Shown: positions 12,346-24,746 of the stretch, piece after piece
Position numbering within the stretch: position 1 is the first letter of the stretch
How the letters are laid out: the number at the start of each line of letters is the position of its first letter
From: Populus alba
Taxonomy: Eukaryota; Streptophyta; Magnoliopsida; Malpighiales; Salicaceae
Length of the DNA: 64,000 nucleotides
Assembly (NCBI RefSeq): GCF_005239225.2
Contig: NC_133295.1
Coordinates: forward strand, 6,758,001-6,822,000
Reading direction: 5' to 3'
Position numbers and translations under genes: made by a program
Notes under the pieces: model-generated
Told to the model about the DNA's origin: nothing
What the model saw: the letters and a program-made list of their open reading frames with translations, nothing else
Databases searched by the model: none

Positions 12346-13640
12346 GTAAGTCTGAATTTTATCAAAAAAAAAAAATAACTGTTCACTAACGCTCCTCATC
12401 ACTTGCAATCTGTCACGCCCTAAAAAACACACGTCAAAACGACCAGAGGCATGATCAACACAAAGCAACAAGTGGCTACACATTTTGGAGCACCAAGATC
12501 ATATTGAACAGCTATCGTCATGTATTCAGCCATGTTCTCATGCTTCAAATCTTAATTTCTTTTGTACCCAAAAAAAAATTAAAGGAAGAAAGAAATCTTA
12601 ATTGCCTTCAAAACCGAACCCGTCACCCCTCACAGTCTGACATCTGCATTCTTATCTTTTTTTACTCTCTATATTTCAATTGAAAAAGGTTAGGTTGTGC
12701 CATAAACTAATATATTACAAAAAATCTGATGGCGCTGCTTAATTCTCTGTTTTTTCAATCCTTCATGCCTATTTTTAATTTCAGATCTATCAAACTATTT
12801 TTTTCAGTTTTATTTTTATAAACTTTGTTATTTTTAATTTGACCTAAAAAATTATTTTTATTAGCTTGTTGCGAGATTCTAGAGAAGTCAGAAAAACATC
12901 TAAATATTTGTATTTTTAGACCAATATTTGTTATAAAAATGCTTTGGGTGTTTTTAGATGAAAACATGTTGAAACTGTATTTTAGGTTCAAAATATCCAA
13001 GCTCAATTTTTCAATCTCATCGAAAAATCAGATAAGCAGACGATGTTTTGTGTATTTTATTTAAAAAAATAAAAGATACACCATGTAATTCACCTTGAAA
13101 AAAAGACTAGGCGTGCTAACCTTTCTTTCTCTTGGGCTAGGTGCACAAGCACCAAATCCTTAGCCCATGCATCTAACCCCATGCTATGGTTTGTTTTCTA
13201 AAAAAATTTGGATTTTTATTTAAACGCACTGTGAAAAAAAAGATTAAAAAATGTCTTAAACGTATAACTTCATACTAGTTCCACACATTAATCACTGAAT
13301 TACGACATAATGTTTATAAACAAAAGATTAAAAAAAATATATTAATTTGTTTTATTATTTATATAAATAGTAAAACCAACTCTTATCATTTTAGTTGTGT
13401 TTATAATGTCTCATTAGCTCATGGTCAATTAAAGTTTTTGAATATCTTTAAATTGGTTAGCCAAACAATTCATTTGGATTGGGTATTGGAGTGGGTTGAA
13501 TGGTTCATTTGTTCCATCAACTGACTTAATATGTTTACTTTTATATTTCTAAATTATTTTATTTAATATATATATAATTATTATCAATAATATATAACAA
13601 ATTTATTTAATCAATTTTTAATTTTTAACTAAATTTTAAT

Positions 13641-13641
<1 letters not shown>

Positions 13642-13674
<33 letters not shown>
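13642..13674. repeat. (TAA)n microsatellite
   Basis: About eleven uninterrupted copies of the trinucleotide in an AT-rich context. Confidence 0.95.
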
Positions 13675-13675
<1 letters not shown>

Positions 13676-13993
13676 TTAATTTTTAGTGTATATAATTATT
13701 ATTACAATATTATATTGTATATTATTAATTAATAAAAAAATTAAAACATTGTAAATGATAATAATGATGATGATAATAATTACCGATTATTAATTAAAAA
13801 AATATATAAGATTACTATGTTAGTGTCTCATAGTATATATATAATATCTCTTTTATCAAGTACTTAGAAGTTAATTCATTGTCATTCTGTGTCTACTCAT
13901 CCATCTCAACTAGAAACCATGTTGTTTTTTTACTGTTCAAGTCATTTAACAGGAGAAACTACTTCTAAATGCCCAAAAAAGAAGAAAAGAAAG

Positions 13994-13994
13994 C

Positions 13995-14031
<37 letters not shown>
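13994..14031. repeat. (AT)n(TG)n compound microsatellite
   Basis: An AT dinucleotide run of about 14 copies passes into four to five TG copies. Confidence 0.95.
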
Positions 14032-14943
14032 CATTTTTTTCATCTGCTAACTCTCGTTTTATGCAGCATAATAGGAAGTACATGGTAATTAATCCTTCAG
14101 TAAAACTACATATAATGGTGAATCTGGTTGTATTTTGCTTATATATTGATGTCTTTTTGCAGCAGATTCTTTCTTTACTGATTAAACACCCGCAGCCGTA
14201 AGAACAAAGATAGGAAGGTCAGAAAATCACAAAAAAAAATTTTTTTTTCTTTCTTTTTTTCTTTCTTTCTTTCAAAAAGAGCCTGAAGCCCAGCTTGGGA
14301 TAGGTGTTGAGCCACAGCCCGAATAATCGGGCCTAGGCAAAGATTATCCGGGTCTAACAGAGGCCTGGTCCAAATCCAGGTGGCATGGTAGTGTTTTTAT
14401 TTATTTATTCTTGAACAGATGAAATAAAAAGAAAAAATATATATATTTGGGAGGATCATACCATATGATTGTTATATATGAAAGATAAGTTATAATGTAT
14501 TTAATTGGCTCCTCTTCAAAAAATAAATAATAATAAGATTGGGTAATTGCATTCGTTATTCTATTAAAAAAGATAATTTGTGACAATTTACAAAATAATC
14601 TTAAAAACACATCTTTCACGTTAACTTCATATATTTAAAGAAAGTAATTTCTTAAAAATATTAATCCAATGTCTGAATTCATAAAATATTTTTTATATAT
14701 ATTTTGGAAACAAGAAATGGGGTGTTAGCCATTTTTGGAAACTTCGATGGAAGCTCCAGCAGCCATTGCTATAGCACCACGTGGCATGTTCCCAATCATG
14801 AAATGGATAAAATCTGCGACCATGTATGTGGAGCTTGGACACAAGAAAAGAATGGTCCTTCCGTTGCGAGGAAACAACACAAGTAAGAACCGAAAACAAT
14901 TTCACACACGATACCAGAGGAGTCATATACTTACTTGTACAAC

Positions 14944-17438
14944 ATGTCCATGGCTATAGCATCATTTCAACAGAGCTTCCTATCCAACGCAATCATCACT
15001 CCATTACTCCATAAACCCAAAACGAATTTCTTAAACTCAGTTCCCATTGTCTCGTGCAACTACTCCCGAGATGACCCAAAAGATTCTTGCAGCAGGTAAC
15101 TGCTAAACTTGGTTTTGTTTAATCTCAGCAACTTTCTTTTATTCCTTATTTGCGATCGTGCTCTCTATGCGTGTGTGTGAGAGAGGCTAAAGATTGTTTT
15201 TTGGGCATTTGTTCTTACAGGAAAACTGTGGACCAATTGGCAAAGTTTGCCGTGGTGACACTAGCAGCTGGGGTGCTTACAGTGGGGTCTGTTGGTGATG
15301 CATCAGCTGCCAAGTCTGGTGGCAGAGTTGGTGGTCAAGCCTTCCGGTCATCAGCTCCTCGGTCAGCTCCTAGAATCAACAATAATTCGAGGTAACGTAT
15401 CTATACATACAGCTTTAATTCTTGCCTCTCTTTTTTCCAGTTATAATTTGTTTTTGGTCTGTGATTAATTTACAAGTAAAACAAGGCTGCTGGATATATA
15501 TAGTTTTCCTTTTTATTTGATTGTTGTGATGTTATTGGCATGTTGGTTACCTAGAGAGAACTCAACAATTATGAATCAAATCTCGATGTGGTCTTGTGTT
15601 AATTTGAGTTAAATTTTGGCTGTGAAATCTGCTGTCAGTTCAGCCCCATTCAAGACATTCATTTCAATAATTGTTGGTCAGTCTGGTTTGGAGATGCCAT
15701 AGATCACTTAATCACTCAGTCATGATTTTGGTCGGGATTTGCATGCATGGAACATTGGAGTCTAAACTCTTAATCAGTACTCTTAGTAACTAGATTAGTT
15801 TCTTGGTGTTGTTTAAAGCAACAGAAGTAAATTAGTCAGAGTTGAGATGGGATGGGTTCAGAAAGGAGGAGCGTTATCTTCATTTCGTAACTGCACCATT
15901 GGACCAAGAAAAGGAAGTAAAAAATAGATGTGCCATCTTTGAACAAATTGTGACACTAAAGTGCTGGTGCAGATACCCCTTTGACATTTTATAAGTATAA
16001 CATTTGGTGAGGTGATCAGTGCTGGAAGTGCTGCACGATCGAGTTAAAAAGACTGCTGCTTCAGTGAAGGGAAGTCATCTTGCATGCACAAAGCAAGGAT
16101 TGATAGGATAAATCCACCCAGCAGAACCATTTTAACTCGTGAATGCACCATAGGAAGGGCCTGCATGCTCACATTAGGAAGCTTTTTTTTTTTTTAATCA
16201 ATGGGAATTTGATAGATGCCCACCCCCATCCCAAAGGGATGAATTTGAACTTAATCATCTATGACTTTCAAAGTGATGTTTCCCAGTCAAATTTGAACTT
16301 ATGAATTTTAAATTTACATTCCATAGTAGAAAGCTTAGGGGACATGCTTCGTTAGTCATGTGATTTGTGGAACTTGTTGAGTGACATTTGATCTCCTGTC
16401 ATGGTAAAAAGCTCTTGGTGCATGAATGCCTGTATTCAGATAGTTGCATTATCTTGATTATTGTAACCTACTGAACAAAGCTTGAATGTGTGATTGGTAA
16501 TTCTGAAATAAGCCACAGTAATATGAGAGAAATAAACTAGGTCAGGACACCTTTCTCTAGTCTAGAGCAATAAGGAAAAAATTAAAGAGAAAAGGGCAGA
16601 GTCCAGGCATTTTGCAACCACTACTGTGAGATGCGGGGTTAGCCAAGTGCAGCCCTACTGCAAAGATGAATTGGTACTCAAAGATGCTGAAATCCTGATA
16701 GAATGAGAATATCAATGAAGGAATTTGGAGCAATCTGTTTTGTGGATAAAGAAAAGTTATCATATAAAGAAGTTAATTAAAAGCTGGTTGTTGTCAAGTT
16801 CTTCGTGTCCCATTTGTGAAACAAAGGTTTCATACAGGCTCAGAATGAGAAGAGAAAGCCAAAGAAATAGAACAGATTAATGAAAGAATTGAATCAGAGG
16901 CACAAAATGTGAAGTATGTTGAAGAAGGGTAAAGGAAAATGAATGTCTGGAGAAAGAAAAGAAAGCAATTTCTTACGTAGCTGTTCCAGACACTACATGT
17001 TTCATCAAGTGAGGCTGCTACGTAAAGGCATATTTCTTACACGAACCAAAGCAGAAAGAAAAAGCTATTGAATGTGTCACTGGAATCTGCTTTCCTTCTT
17101 TGTTCTGATTACAGCTTTGTGTTAAACCCTCTAAAATGAAATATTATAATTATTCACGTTGCTTATTATTGATTTAGTTTCGGTTATTTTTGTGAAGGAC
17201 CAATATATATGTCAATCCACCAGTGGCCCCTCCTTTAGTTGGTGGATATGGGTATGGCTACGGTGTACCATTCTACGGTGGCTGGGGCTGGTCTCCATTT
17301 TCATTCTTTGCACCAGGTCCTAGTGTTGCCGTTGGCATTGGAGGTGGGTTTGAAACTCTTGTATTCTTTGTGTTTATTGGTGCCATGGCGGCTGTTGTCA
17401 GGAGGTTCTTTGGATCAAGAGATGAAGATGACTACTGA
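14944..17438 (+). CDS. Small plastid-targeted membrane protein (FLAP1/DUF1517-like style), function unknown
   Basis: Three exons, 14944-15095, 15221-15391 and 17198-17438, total 564 nt and give 187 residues in frame. The start MSMAIASFQQSFLSNA is Ser/Ala-rich with few acidic residues, as in a chloroplast transit peptide. A hydrophobic stretch (FAVVTLAAGVLTVGSV) and ASAAKSGGRVGG follow, the latter resembling a thylakoid processing region. Exon 3 encodes a Pro/Gly/Tyr-rich part (GGYGYGYGVPFYGGWGW) and a membrane helix (ETLVFFVFIGAMAAVV), ending in an acidic tail (DEDDY). This layout resembles the N-terminal half of DUF1517/FLAP1-type thylakoid proteins but lacks their long C-terminal domain. 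Intron 2 is 1.8 kb. I chose the ATG at 14944 because it alone gives a transit peptide in frame with exon 2. Membership of a named family is uncertain. Confidence 0.8.
15392..17197 (+). other. Large intron 2 of the plastid protein gene
   Basis: The donor GTAACG and acceptor GTGAAG flank 1806 bases. The intron contains a poly-T run near 16183 and a TTCAAATTTGA-rich patch near 16280, but no open frame that looks coding. The splice is supported because it restores frame (AG + G gives Arg) and joins the Gly/Tyr-rich part to the plastid N-terminus. Confidence 0.7.
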
Positions 17439-18138
17439 TCACAAGAAAAACTTGTTGGTACATGTATGAGGAGGCTATACAGATGTTTTAATGTTAGTGA
17501 CCAGAACAATGTAGGCTGGCGGCCAATATTGTAATTTTGGAAACAATCCTGTGAAATGCAAAGTATTATGCAATGTTTCTTACTGCATGATTTACAGATA
17601 TTCAAATTGTTGCCCGTGATGCCACAGAAAGATGATGTAGAACTTAATTAATTCCTGACCAATCTTCAATCTTCTCTTCGGAGACTTGAAAAAAGTCTCA
17701 GCTGTTGGCAGCAAAAACACAAAAGTTTGTGCTAGCAGGCTTAAGGAACCATCAATTCAACTGAAAACACAACACACTGTTGTTCATTCATTCGAAACTG
17801 AAGTGGGTAACTTTCCTTTCTATATTTTATTATGTGCAGTGTTTTTCACATGCTTTTTTCTATGAGTTGAACATCCTCTCTGGAAACAGATCGCTGAAGA
17901 AGACCAAGAAAGCAGTCACGTCCAGCTACTTGAATCATTTCCAGTCACATGTTAGTGTACAGAATGAATTTTCCACTCTTCAACCCCACAATTAAAAAAT
18001 GGAAAATAGGGCGTCTTCTAAAACAAAATCAATCGGAAGAAACAGCCCTTTGGCAGAGTCTAGCCATATCATTGGAAATTATGATTGATCCTTTTCTGCT
18101 GATGGTCATAAAGAGAAGGGCTCGGTGAAGATTCACAT
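17439..18138. other. 3' flank, no gene
   Basis: The probable 3' UTR of the plastid protein gene occupies the first 150 or so bases. The remainder has no recognisable coding sequence and leads into the NFU relic. Confidence 0.45.
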
Positions 18139-18410
18139 ATATGTATGCTCTCTACATCTACTGTTGGAAAGCAGCAACTTTAAACATCTTAAGCAGGTAG
18201 ATATGCATTATATAAGGAAGTACTCAAATATATTTCTTGTTTAACCTTTCGACATCTCCCTCGTGTAGCTCAAATCTCCTGCCTCTGGTTTCAGGATTTG
18301 TTCCGCATACAGAGTTTCTGTTGTTGAGCATGCTCCCTGCAGCTTTAAGACTACAAATCTACAATAAGAACATCTATCTCATGCAACGAAGGCCTACTTT
18401 CTCTTCAGCA
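18139..18410 (-). pseudogene. Relic of an NFU (NifU-like) gene, exon plus adjoining intron
   Basis: The plus strand here matches the intact NFU locus at about 28265-28560 in the same orientation and order. Shared stretches include 'ctacatctactgtt' (18156 and 28276), 'ctttcgacat' with the exon edge after it (about 18246 and 28371), 'catgctcc.tgcagctttaa' and 'catctatctcatgcaa' (about 18370 and 28542). About 70-80 bases of the exon are missing in the middle; the second Cys of the CxxC motif is lost and no frame stays open. Because the homology runs into the intron, it arose by DNA duplication, not by reverse transcription. Confidence 0.75.
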
Positions 18411-18424
18411 ACACAATTTGATTA

Positions 18425-19194
18425 AAACCATTTACTCTGTGGTTTTGTTGCCATGCATATGTACTTAATAAACCCATGTCTTTCTAGTCATGATTTCAAG
18501 TCCTGCACACTTTAGCATGCAAATAGATTGCTGCTTGGATGATGCCAAGGACCAGAATTTTTACAACGAGCTCCATTTGGTACCATTGAGTCGACACCAT
18601 TTGGGCTAACTCAATTAGAGAAATTACAACCCGAACATTTCCTCCGTGTGAGCCAAGGAGATTTGCTGCTACGCTTTGAAGAAAATGCACATGAATCTGA
18701 AAAAACTTTGTTCTAAAAAAGAAAGTAGAAACGATTAGCCTAAAACAAAAGTGATAGAGAGAAGTGGCTTTTGAGGTGCTCGGAACACACTTTTATCTCT
18801 CTTCTTGTCTTCTTCTCTACATCACAGAATCTGAAATTTGATAAGTGGCTGTTGGAATGGTCCTTTATTCCCCAACTCATGGCGTTCATGCTGAGGGAAT
18901 TTGATGCTCAAACTACGAGGCTGGAAAGTACATTTTTCACAACTTGATTTCTAGTTTTCAATATTAATATAATATAAACCAATAGATCTTTCTCTAACAA
19001 GCTCTCAAGCATATCATTTACACTTATATTCACCAAAGGCTGAATAAACCTCAAAGGGTAAGAACATAATACAATGTGACACACACACCGCGGTAACACT
19101 TGTTAATTCTTTTAGGCGACCAACCATCGTGAGAAATAAGAATTATTGCGCACATATTATTGTGGAACACAGACTTTTCATTTTTCATTGTTCT

Positions 19195-19263
<69 letters not shown>

Positions 19264-20400
19264 CTTCAGCCCTCGAAGAATCTGAGCCTTGAGTTGTTAA
19301 CTATTTGATAATTCCAGCTGACTTGCTAGTTAACCAGCGGGACGGGTGTCGCCTCTAGTTTTTAAGAAGAAAAACCCATGGAAAGAAAAGTCAAGCAAAA
19401 AAATGGATAAAAAAGAGGGCGTGCTTCGTGAGATTATGGAGTGCTAAGTGACGCACGTGTGGAAGATGGCTGGATGCAGTGTATAAGATTATGAATTTGA
19501 CTCTTGGCAGGAGACGGACAATGAAGCATTATTATTGTTTTAGTTATTAGCTTATTATACCATATATTAAATTGATTTCATTGTCAAAGGAGTGCGGTGG
19601 ATTTCTTTCTTCTTTCTGTTTATTAATAGATACATTAGGTCTTCACTTGTATATGCTGTAAATATAAATATAAGATGATAGTTCCTTCTCCATTTATGCT
19701 TGTATTATAAAACTTGAAGGTCCAAGATTTTGTCACCAATCTAGTTTTTCGAGGCTCATTAAATTAATGGAAGATAACCCATGCGTTGTCCTACCAAAGT
19801 TTGTGAGCACCAAAACAAGTGAATATCAGTCCTCGCATCTGCAAAATACGTTATTGCCCTTCCTCTTAGAATGCATATATTTCACCATTTATCAGTCTAG
19901 TAATAAAATAGATATGTGATGCATGCTATGCTACTGATCAGATTAATTTTAAAAACAAATGTAAGAGAAAAAACCAATCACATTGCTAAAGAGTTTCCTA
20001 GTACAAAAAATAATTTAATCATTAAATACAAATATGATGCATTTTGGACTATGCCTTCTTTAAATACTAAGCTAGTGATACTATGGGCGACATCTATTTT
20101 TTAAAAAAACAAATTGAGATGGAAACATACTAGATTAACTCTGGTTCAATTATAAAATTTCTGACCCAGATTATGAGACCGTGATAATCCAAGTAAATAA
20201 AAAAAAAAACAAATCATGAAGTTCAATTCTTAAATAACCAATGTCGGAGGACAAAACTAGAAAAAAACTATTAAAAAAAAGATAAAAAATAGTAGCTTAA
20301 GTCAACCTAAGTTAACCACCGAACCCCGTGTCACAAGTCATGAGAACAAGATAACATCATATAATGATTAAAAAGACATTAAATTAAAATGAGCATAATA
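18425..20400. other. Intergenic DNA, no gene seen
   Basis: AT-rich with one strong microsatellite at 19198-19261. A 64-residue minus frame at 18496-18690 shows no recognisable domain. Confidence 0.5.
19198..19261. repeat. (TA)n(GA)n compound microsatellite
   Basis: About 16 TA copies switch directly to about 15 AG copies. Confidence 0.97.
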
Positions 20401-20406
20401 AAGATT

Positions 20407-20690
20407 TAGACAAATTAAAGGGATGAAAATGAAAAAATGACAATTTTAAAGGTGAGAGGGAAGGAGCGAAACTAAAAAATAAACAAAATGAAAATTTAGA
20501 TTAAAAAAAAAAACAATTTCAAAAACTAAAGGGATGAAAATGAAAAAATAACACAATTTTAAAGGCAAGAGAGGGAGGGAGGGAAACTAAAAAATAAAAA
20601 AATAATAAAGCTTTAGATAAAAAATTATTCAAAAACTAAAGAGATGAAAATGGAAAAATGATACAATTTTAAAGGCAAAAATAACAAGGT
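20407..20690. repeat. About 110-bp tandem repeat, 2.5 copies
   Basis: The phrase 'ggatgaaaatg.aaaaat' recurs at 20421, 20532 and, with one change, 20642. It is followed each time by 'caattttaaaggc' and, in the first two, a G/A-rich piece and 'aaactaaaaaataa'. Spacing of 111 and 110 bases shows a true tandem array that has diverged. No coding capacity. Confidence 0.8.
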
Positions 20691-20859
20691 GCAAGTTAAA
20701 TAGTTAAAAAAACCTCATTTTTACACCTAATTAATATCCATTTTTGTCCATTTATTTCAATATTTTTCAATTAACTAAAATAAATTTGATTTTGCCAAAT
20801 TAAGCATAAAAAGGTGTTGAGACTTTCTTCCAATCTTTAAGAACCCTATAGCAAGCTAA

Positions 20860-21480
20860 CACAAATAATTTGATTTGGTCAATCTCAATTCTTAAAGTTT
20901 CATGTCTTTTATGATTTGGTTATTAATTTTGAATTTCTTCAATCAAACTCCCATTTGGCTATCAATTTAACCCCTAATTGGCTATCAATTTTTTCACAAT
21001 TAAGCCTATGATTTGACTAAACTTTTTAAAGTTCAATTAAGCCCTAAACTTCAATTTCTTCTAATTAAACACCCATATTGACTCAAAAAAACTTATTTTC
21101 TTTGCAATTAAGTTTTCAATAAAATTAATTAAGCCTTCTAAAATTCTCATAAGTCTTTACTCATTCAAATTTGTATTTCTTTACCCAAAATAAAAATATT
21201 TGCACTAAATGGGTCTTTTGTCAATTAGAATTGGATCATCGATTTTGCCAATCTTATACATCTCGTCTTTCAACTTTTCCACTTGTTATTTGGACCTTCA
21301 TCACTAAATTAGGAAATTTTCTAGGTTTTGTTCATGTATATTCTCTTGTATTTTTGGATTTTTTTTTCTTGATTTTTTTATTGAGTCAAAAATAGATAAC
21401 AACAATTGCTTTAATAGTAATTAAGTTTCAAATTTTTTTTCATTTTCCTCTTTATAAGGTTATCATGTTCTCATTTAATT
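20860..21480. repeat. Degenerate T-rich repeat resembling LTR or satellite-like sequence
   Basis: A series of loosely repeated phrases of the type 'aatttcttcaatca.actcc' and 'atttggctatcaattt' occurs without a clean period. A similar style of repetition is seen at 40560-41175. No gene. Confidence 0.4.
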
Positions 21481-22359
21481 TTTGCTTTGTTATCAAATAA
21501 AATCGTTAAGATCTCTTAGAAATATTTAGATGGTATCTTTTCAAAATACTTGTTTCAATTTGAAATTAGATCCCTAAAGTCTTGATTGGTTCAAATCAAC
21601 AACACTAAAATTTTATTTTGTCAAATTAAGCTTTAACTCAATGTTGAAAAACTATTTTTAACATCTTAAAAGCTCTATATAAAGCCAACCAAATATAAAA
21701 CACCAAATATAATCCTAAGTTAACTTAATATGAAAGGATTAAATGAGAATAAAAAAGTTAAGAGACAAAAAAAATAAAATAAATAAAAAGAGAACATAGT
21801 ACAACCCATAATGGATTTTGTTTGTTTTCTATGTTGCATTTCCATCATATTTTTCTTCGATCTCGCATTGTCTCCCACGTTTATAACTCTAAATATCTTT
21901 TCATGGTTTATTGAGGATTAATTTTGCAAAACCAAACTTTTGTTGTTAAATGAGAAGTAAAAGGACCTAATAAAAAAAGAAAGATGCAAATGAAAACAAA
22001 AGGAGTAAAATGACTTGATAAAAAAAGGATGCATATGAAAAAAAATTGAAATGGTAAAAAAAATTAAAAAAATTATTTTAATATATTTTTAAGTAAAAAG
22101 TTATTTTAAAAAATATTATATATTATAATTTTAACCCATGCTATATATGTTATGCTAAAGATAACATGTGTTTATGCTAAATGTGTTATCTTAAAGTTGG
22201 GATCATATTCCCTAAAAATTATCCTCCTCTTGCGATAATGGGTGCAATTAATGCTATCTTTAAAGTATTTTTTTTGGCACATATATCCTTTGGTTCTTGA
22301 AAGAGAAAGAGGAATTTATAAATACAAGATAAGGATTACTTTTTAGTAGTCTAAAAATT

Positions 22360-23156
22360 AAAAGTTATTAAAGCTCATTTATTTGCTGGAAAATAATTTT
22401 TTTTAAAAAATAAATTATTTTATGATATTTGATAGTGTAATGAAAAATAAATTGAAAAACACTTTCCAGTGTTTGGTTATGTCATGAAAAATGAGCTGTA
22501 AAATAACTTATTAATGTTTTATTTTTTTAAGTTTATTAAAATAAGGAACAAATCTTACAAATTAAAAAGTTGAATGAGAATGAAATTGAAAAAAAAAATA
22601 TAATTTCATAAATTATCTAAAAATAAATAAATAATAATCAAAATAATAGAGATCAAATCTAAAAAATAAAAAAATTAAAAGATAAAGAAATTAAAATAAT
22701 AATAATTAACATTTCATAAATTATTTAAAATAAAATAAGTAACAATCAAAAGAATGAGGATTAAATTTGATAGATAAAAAATTTCAATTAAAAAATGATA
22801 AGGAAAAAGCAAAATAACAATTATAAAAATAAGGACCAAAGTTAATATAAAAATTAAATTCTAAGGGATGAAATTGAAAAACAAATATTCAAGACAATAT
22901 ATATATATATAGTAGAGAATCAAATTTGATATAATTAGCAAATAATATGATATTTTTAAAATTTTCACAAGTTCTGGAAAGTGTATTTCGCCTAAAATTA
23001 AAAAAAAAACTTTTCTAAAAATTAAGATAAATTTTTCTTTGACTGAAAAATATTTTTTATTAATTTAAAAGTGTTTTTTATTAATTAACTTTTCTAATGA
23101 TAAACAAATACAAAAATATTTAAAAATCATTTTTCAAAAAAATAAACTAAGCCCAA
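22360..23156. mobile_element. Possible non-autonomous DNA transposon with imperfect terminal inverted repeats
   Basis: The left part (about 22372-22490, containing 'gctcatttatttgctggaaaata' style sequence) resembles the reverse complement of the right part (about 23030-23156, 'ttttcaaaaaaataaactaagc'). The middle is AT-rich with no open frame. AT-richness makes chance similarity likely, and no clear target duplication was found. Confidence 0.3.
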
Positions 23157-24640
23157 ATCAAGTTTTGTTTCCTACTAATAAATCCATTATAATTTATGCA
23201 TCAGGAATACAAAGTCATAAGAGCGAGAGGTTCTTGAGTGTGGGGAAATGCATGGATGTTTTTTTTTTTTTTTTTATATACAAAAAAAGAAAGATGATAA
23301 TTACTCATGTATACCCCAAATATAGATAAAAATTAAGAAATTAAATATTCAATTTGAATTTATCATATATATATATATATATAAATTTGACTTTATGTTG
23401 TCTTAGGTTTATAAGTTTTTGACTTTTATATACAATATGCTGTCTCCCCAAGTTGAAGTTTTAATTTATTTTAAAATAAAAATCCATGCCTTTTTTCTTA
23501 TAAGAAATTAAAGAATATGTGATATATGAGATGATTTATTTTCCTTATCCTGCTAAATAACATTAATCTTGTTTTTTTAATCCATCCTACTAAACAAAAA
23601 AAGAGCTTCCTCTTCTAAAAAAAGAAAACAATGAATTATTATCTAATTCACGGAAATCACGTTAAAGACTGTGGTTATGGAAAAGTTGGTGGAAACTCTC
23701 TCTCTCTCTCTCTCTCTTGTTTTTTTTATCAAAACCGCAAACCTAACCCGCAGGTATTGGTGGCGGCGCTCTCGGTTTTTAAGTCCTCCAACTTGTCCTC
23801 TTTGTTTTGGAAAGGAGGTTTGTAAGAATTTATTTATTTTTATTTAAATATATTTATTTATTTATGTTATTTTAATTTACTATATTAAAGATAATTTTTA
23901 AAAAAATAAAAAAAATTATTTTAATACATCTATAAATTAAAGATATTTTAAAAAATAATTACCGACAAAAAAACAAAAACGAGCTCGATTTTCTCCGTAC
24001 CCTCATCATCTTTTTGCCCTGATCTTTTCAACCAAGTCGACGGCCACCTTTCTTTCTTCTTCTTATCCCCGTTTTCCAGGGCACCTGGTTTTTCGAAACT
24101 CTCTTACAAAACTACTTGTATTTTGATTTTCCTATTCCACCCTTCCGTTAATTCCAACGCTTGAAGCTGAGAAGTCAAAGCTTCTTCCCCAGGGCCCACC
24201 TGCGAATAAATAAATAAACCCCATTTGCTCACGATCCAGGACGGTAAAATGGGCGAGGGACATGCTATCCCCCATCCCTCACGTGATCCCCAACTCTGTA
24301 TCAAAATAAAACAAATCCTCAATTAAGCACTCCTTCTTATGAATTCAAGCGCAGAATATCCATGAAAAGGGTTAATTAAGAATGATCAATAGATGTATGA
24401 CTGAATTAGGGACCTAAACAAGAATCGAGCTGTAGTTGAGGGATGAATATGTTCTTTTCAATTCTTTCTTCTTGAAGAGGAACGCGGAGGAATGTGCCTC
24501 CTCTCAAAAGAATACATTGCACTGTTTAAGAGGAGGACAAAAGAGTAAAGAGAAGGAGAAAAGATAAGGGCGTGAAATCAGACGGTAGTTCGTGAGGAAA
24601 AAGCCAACTGTTAGCGACAATGTCGTTTGCCCCACCTCCT
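23157..24640. other. Intergenic region upstream of the aldolase gene
   Basis: AT-rich to about 23990, with a TA run (23366-23383) and a CT run (23697-23718). From about 23990 to 24640 base composition becomes more balanced, as expected for the aldolase promoter. No gene recognised. Confidence 0.5.
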
Positions 24641-24645
24641 CCTTT

Positions 24646-24655
24646 CATATATAAA
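24646..24655 (+). promoter_or_regulatory. TATA box of the aldolase gene
   Basis: The sequence CATATATAAA lies 92 bases before the aldolase ATG, giving a leader of about 60-70 bases if transcription starts about 30 bases downstream. Confidence 0.65.
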
Positions 24656-24746
24656 CCCTAACGACAACCTCTTTCCTACTCCGCTCTCATATATCTATCT
24701 ATCTTTTTCATTAATCCTACTCCAGCTCTCCATCTCTGATCATAAA

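Larger units (their letters stand above)
12346..14943. other. AT-rich intergenic DNA with microsatellites
   Basis: No gene recognised. It holds A/T-rich sequence, two microsatellites listed separately, and a short GC-rich patch at 14281-14390 with a small palindrome (GCCCGA-ATAA-TCGGGC). The last 250 bases are the likely promoter and leader of the plastid protein gene downstream. Confidence 0.5.

Noticed and set aside
14281..14390. GC-rich patch with a GCCCGA/TCGGGC palindrome
   Set aside because: The stem is only six bases and no terminator, tRNA or known RNA gene fits.
18496..18690. 64-residue minus-strand open frame next to the NFU relic
   Set aside because: It contains SHGGNVRVV, superficially like the NFU GGNV motif, but neighbouring residues do not match and it is not collinear with the NFU gene.
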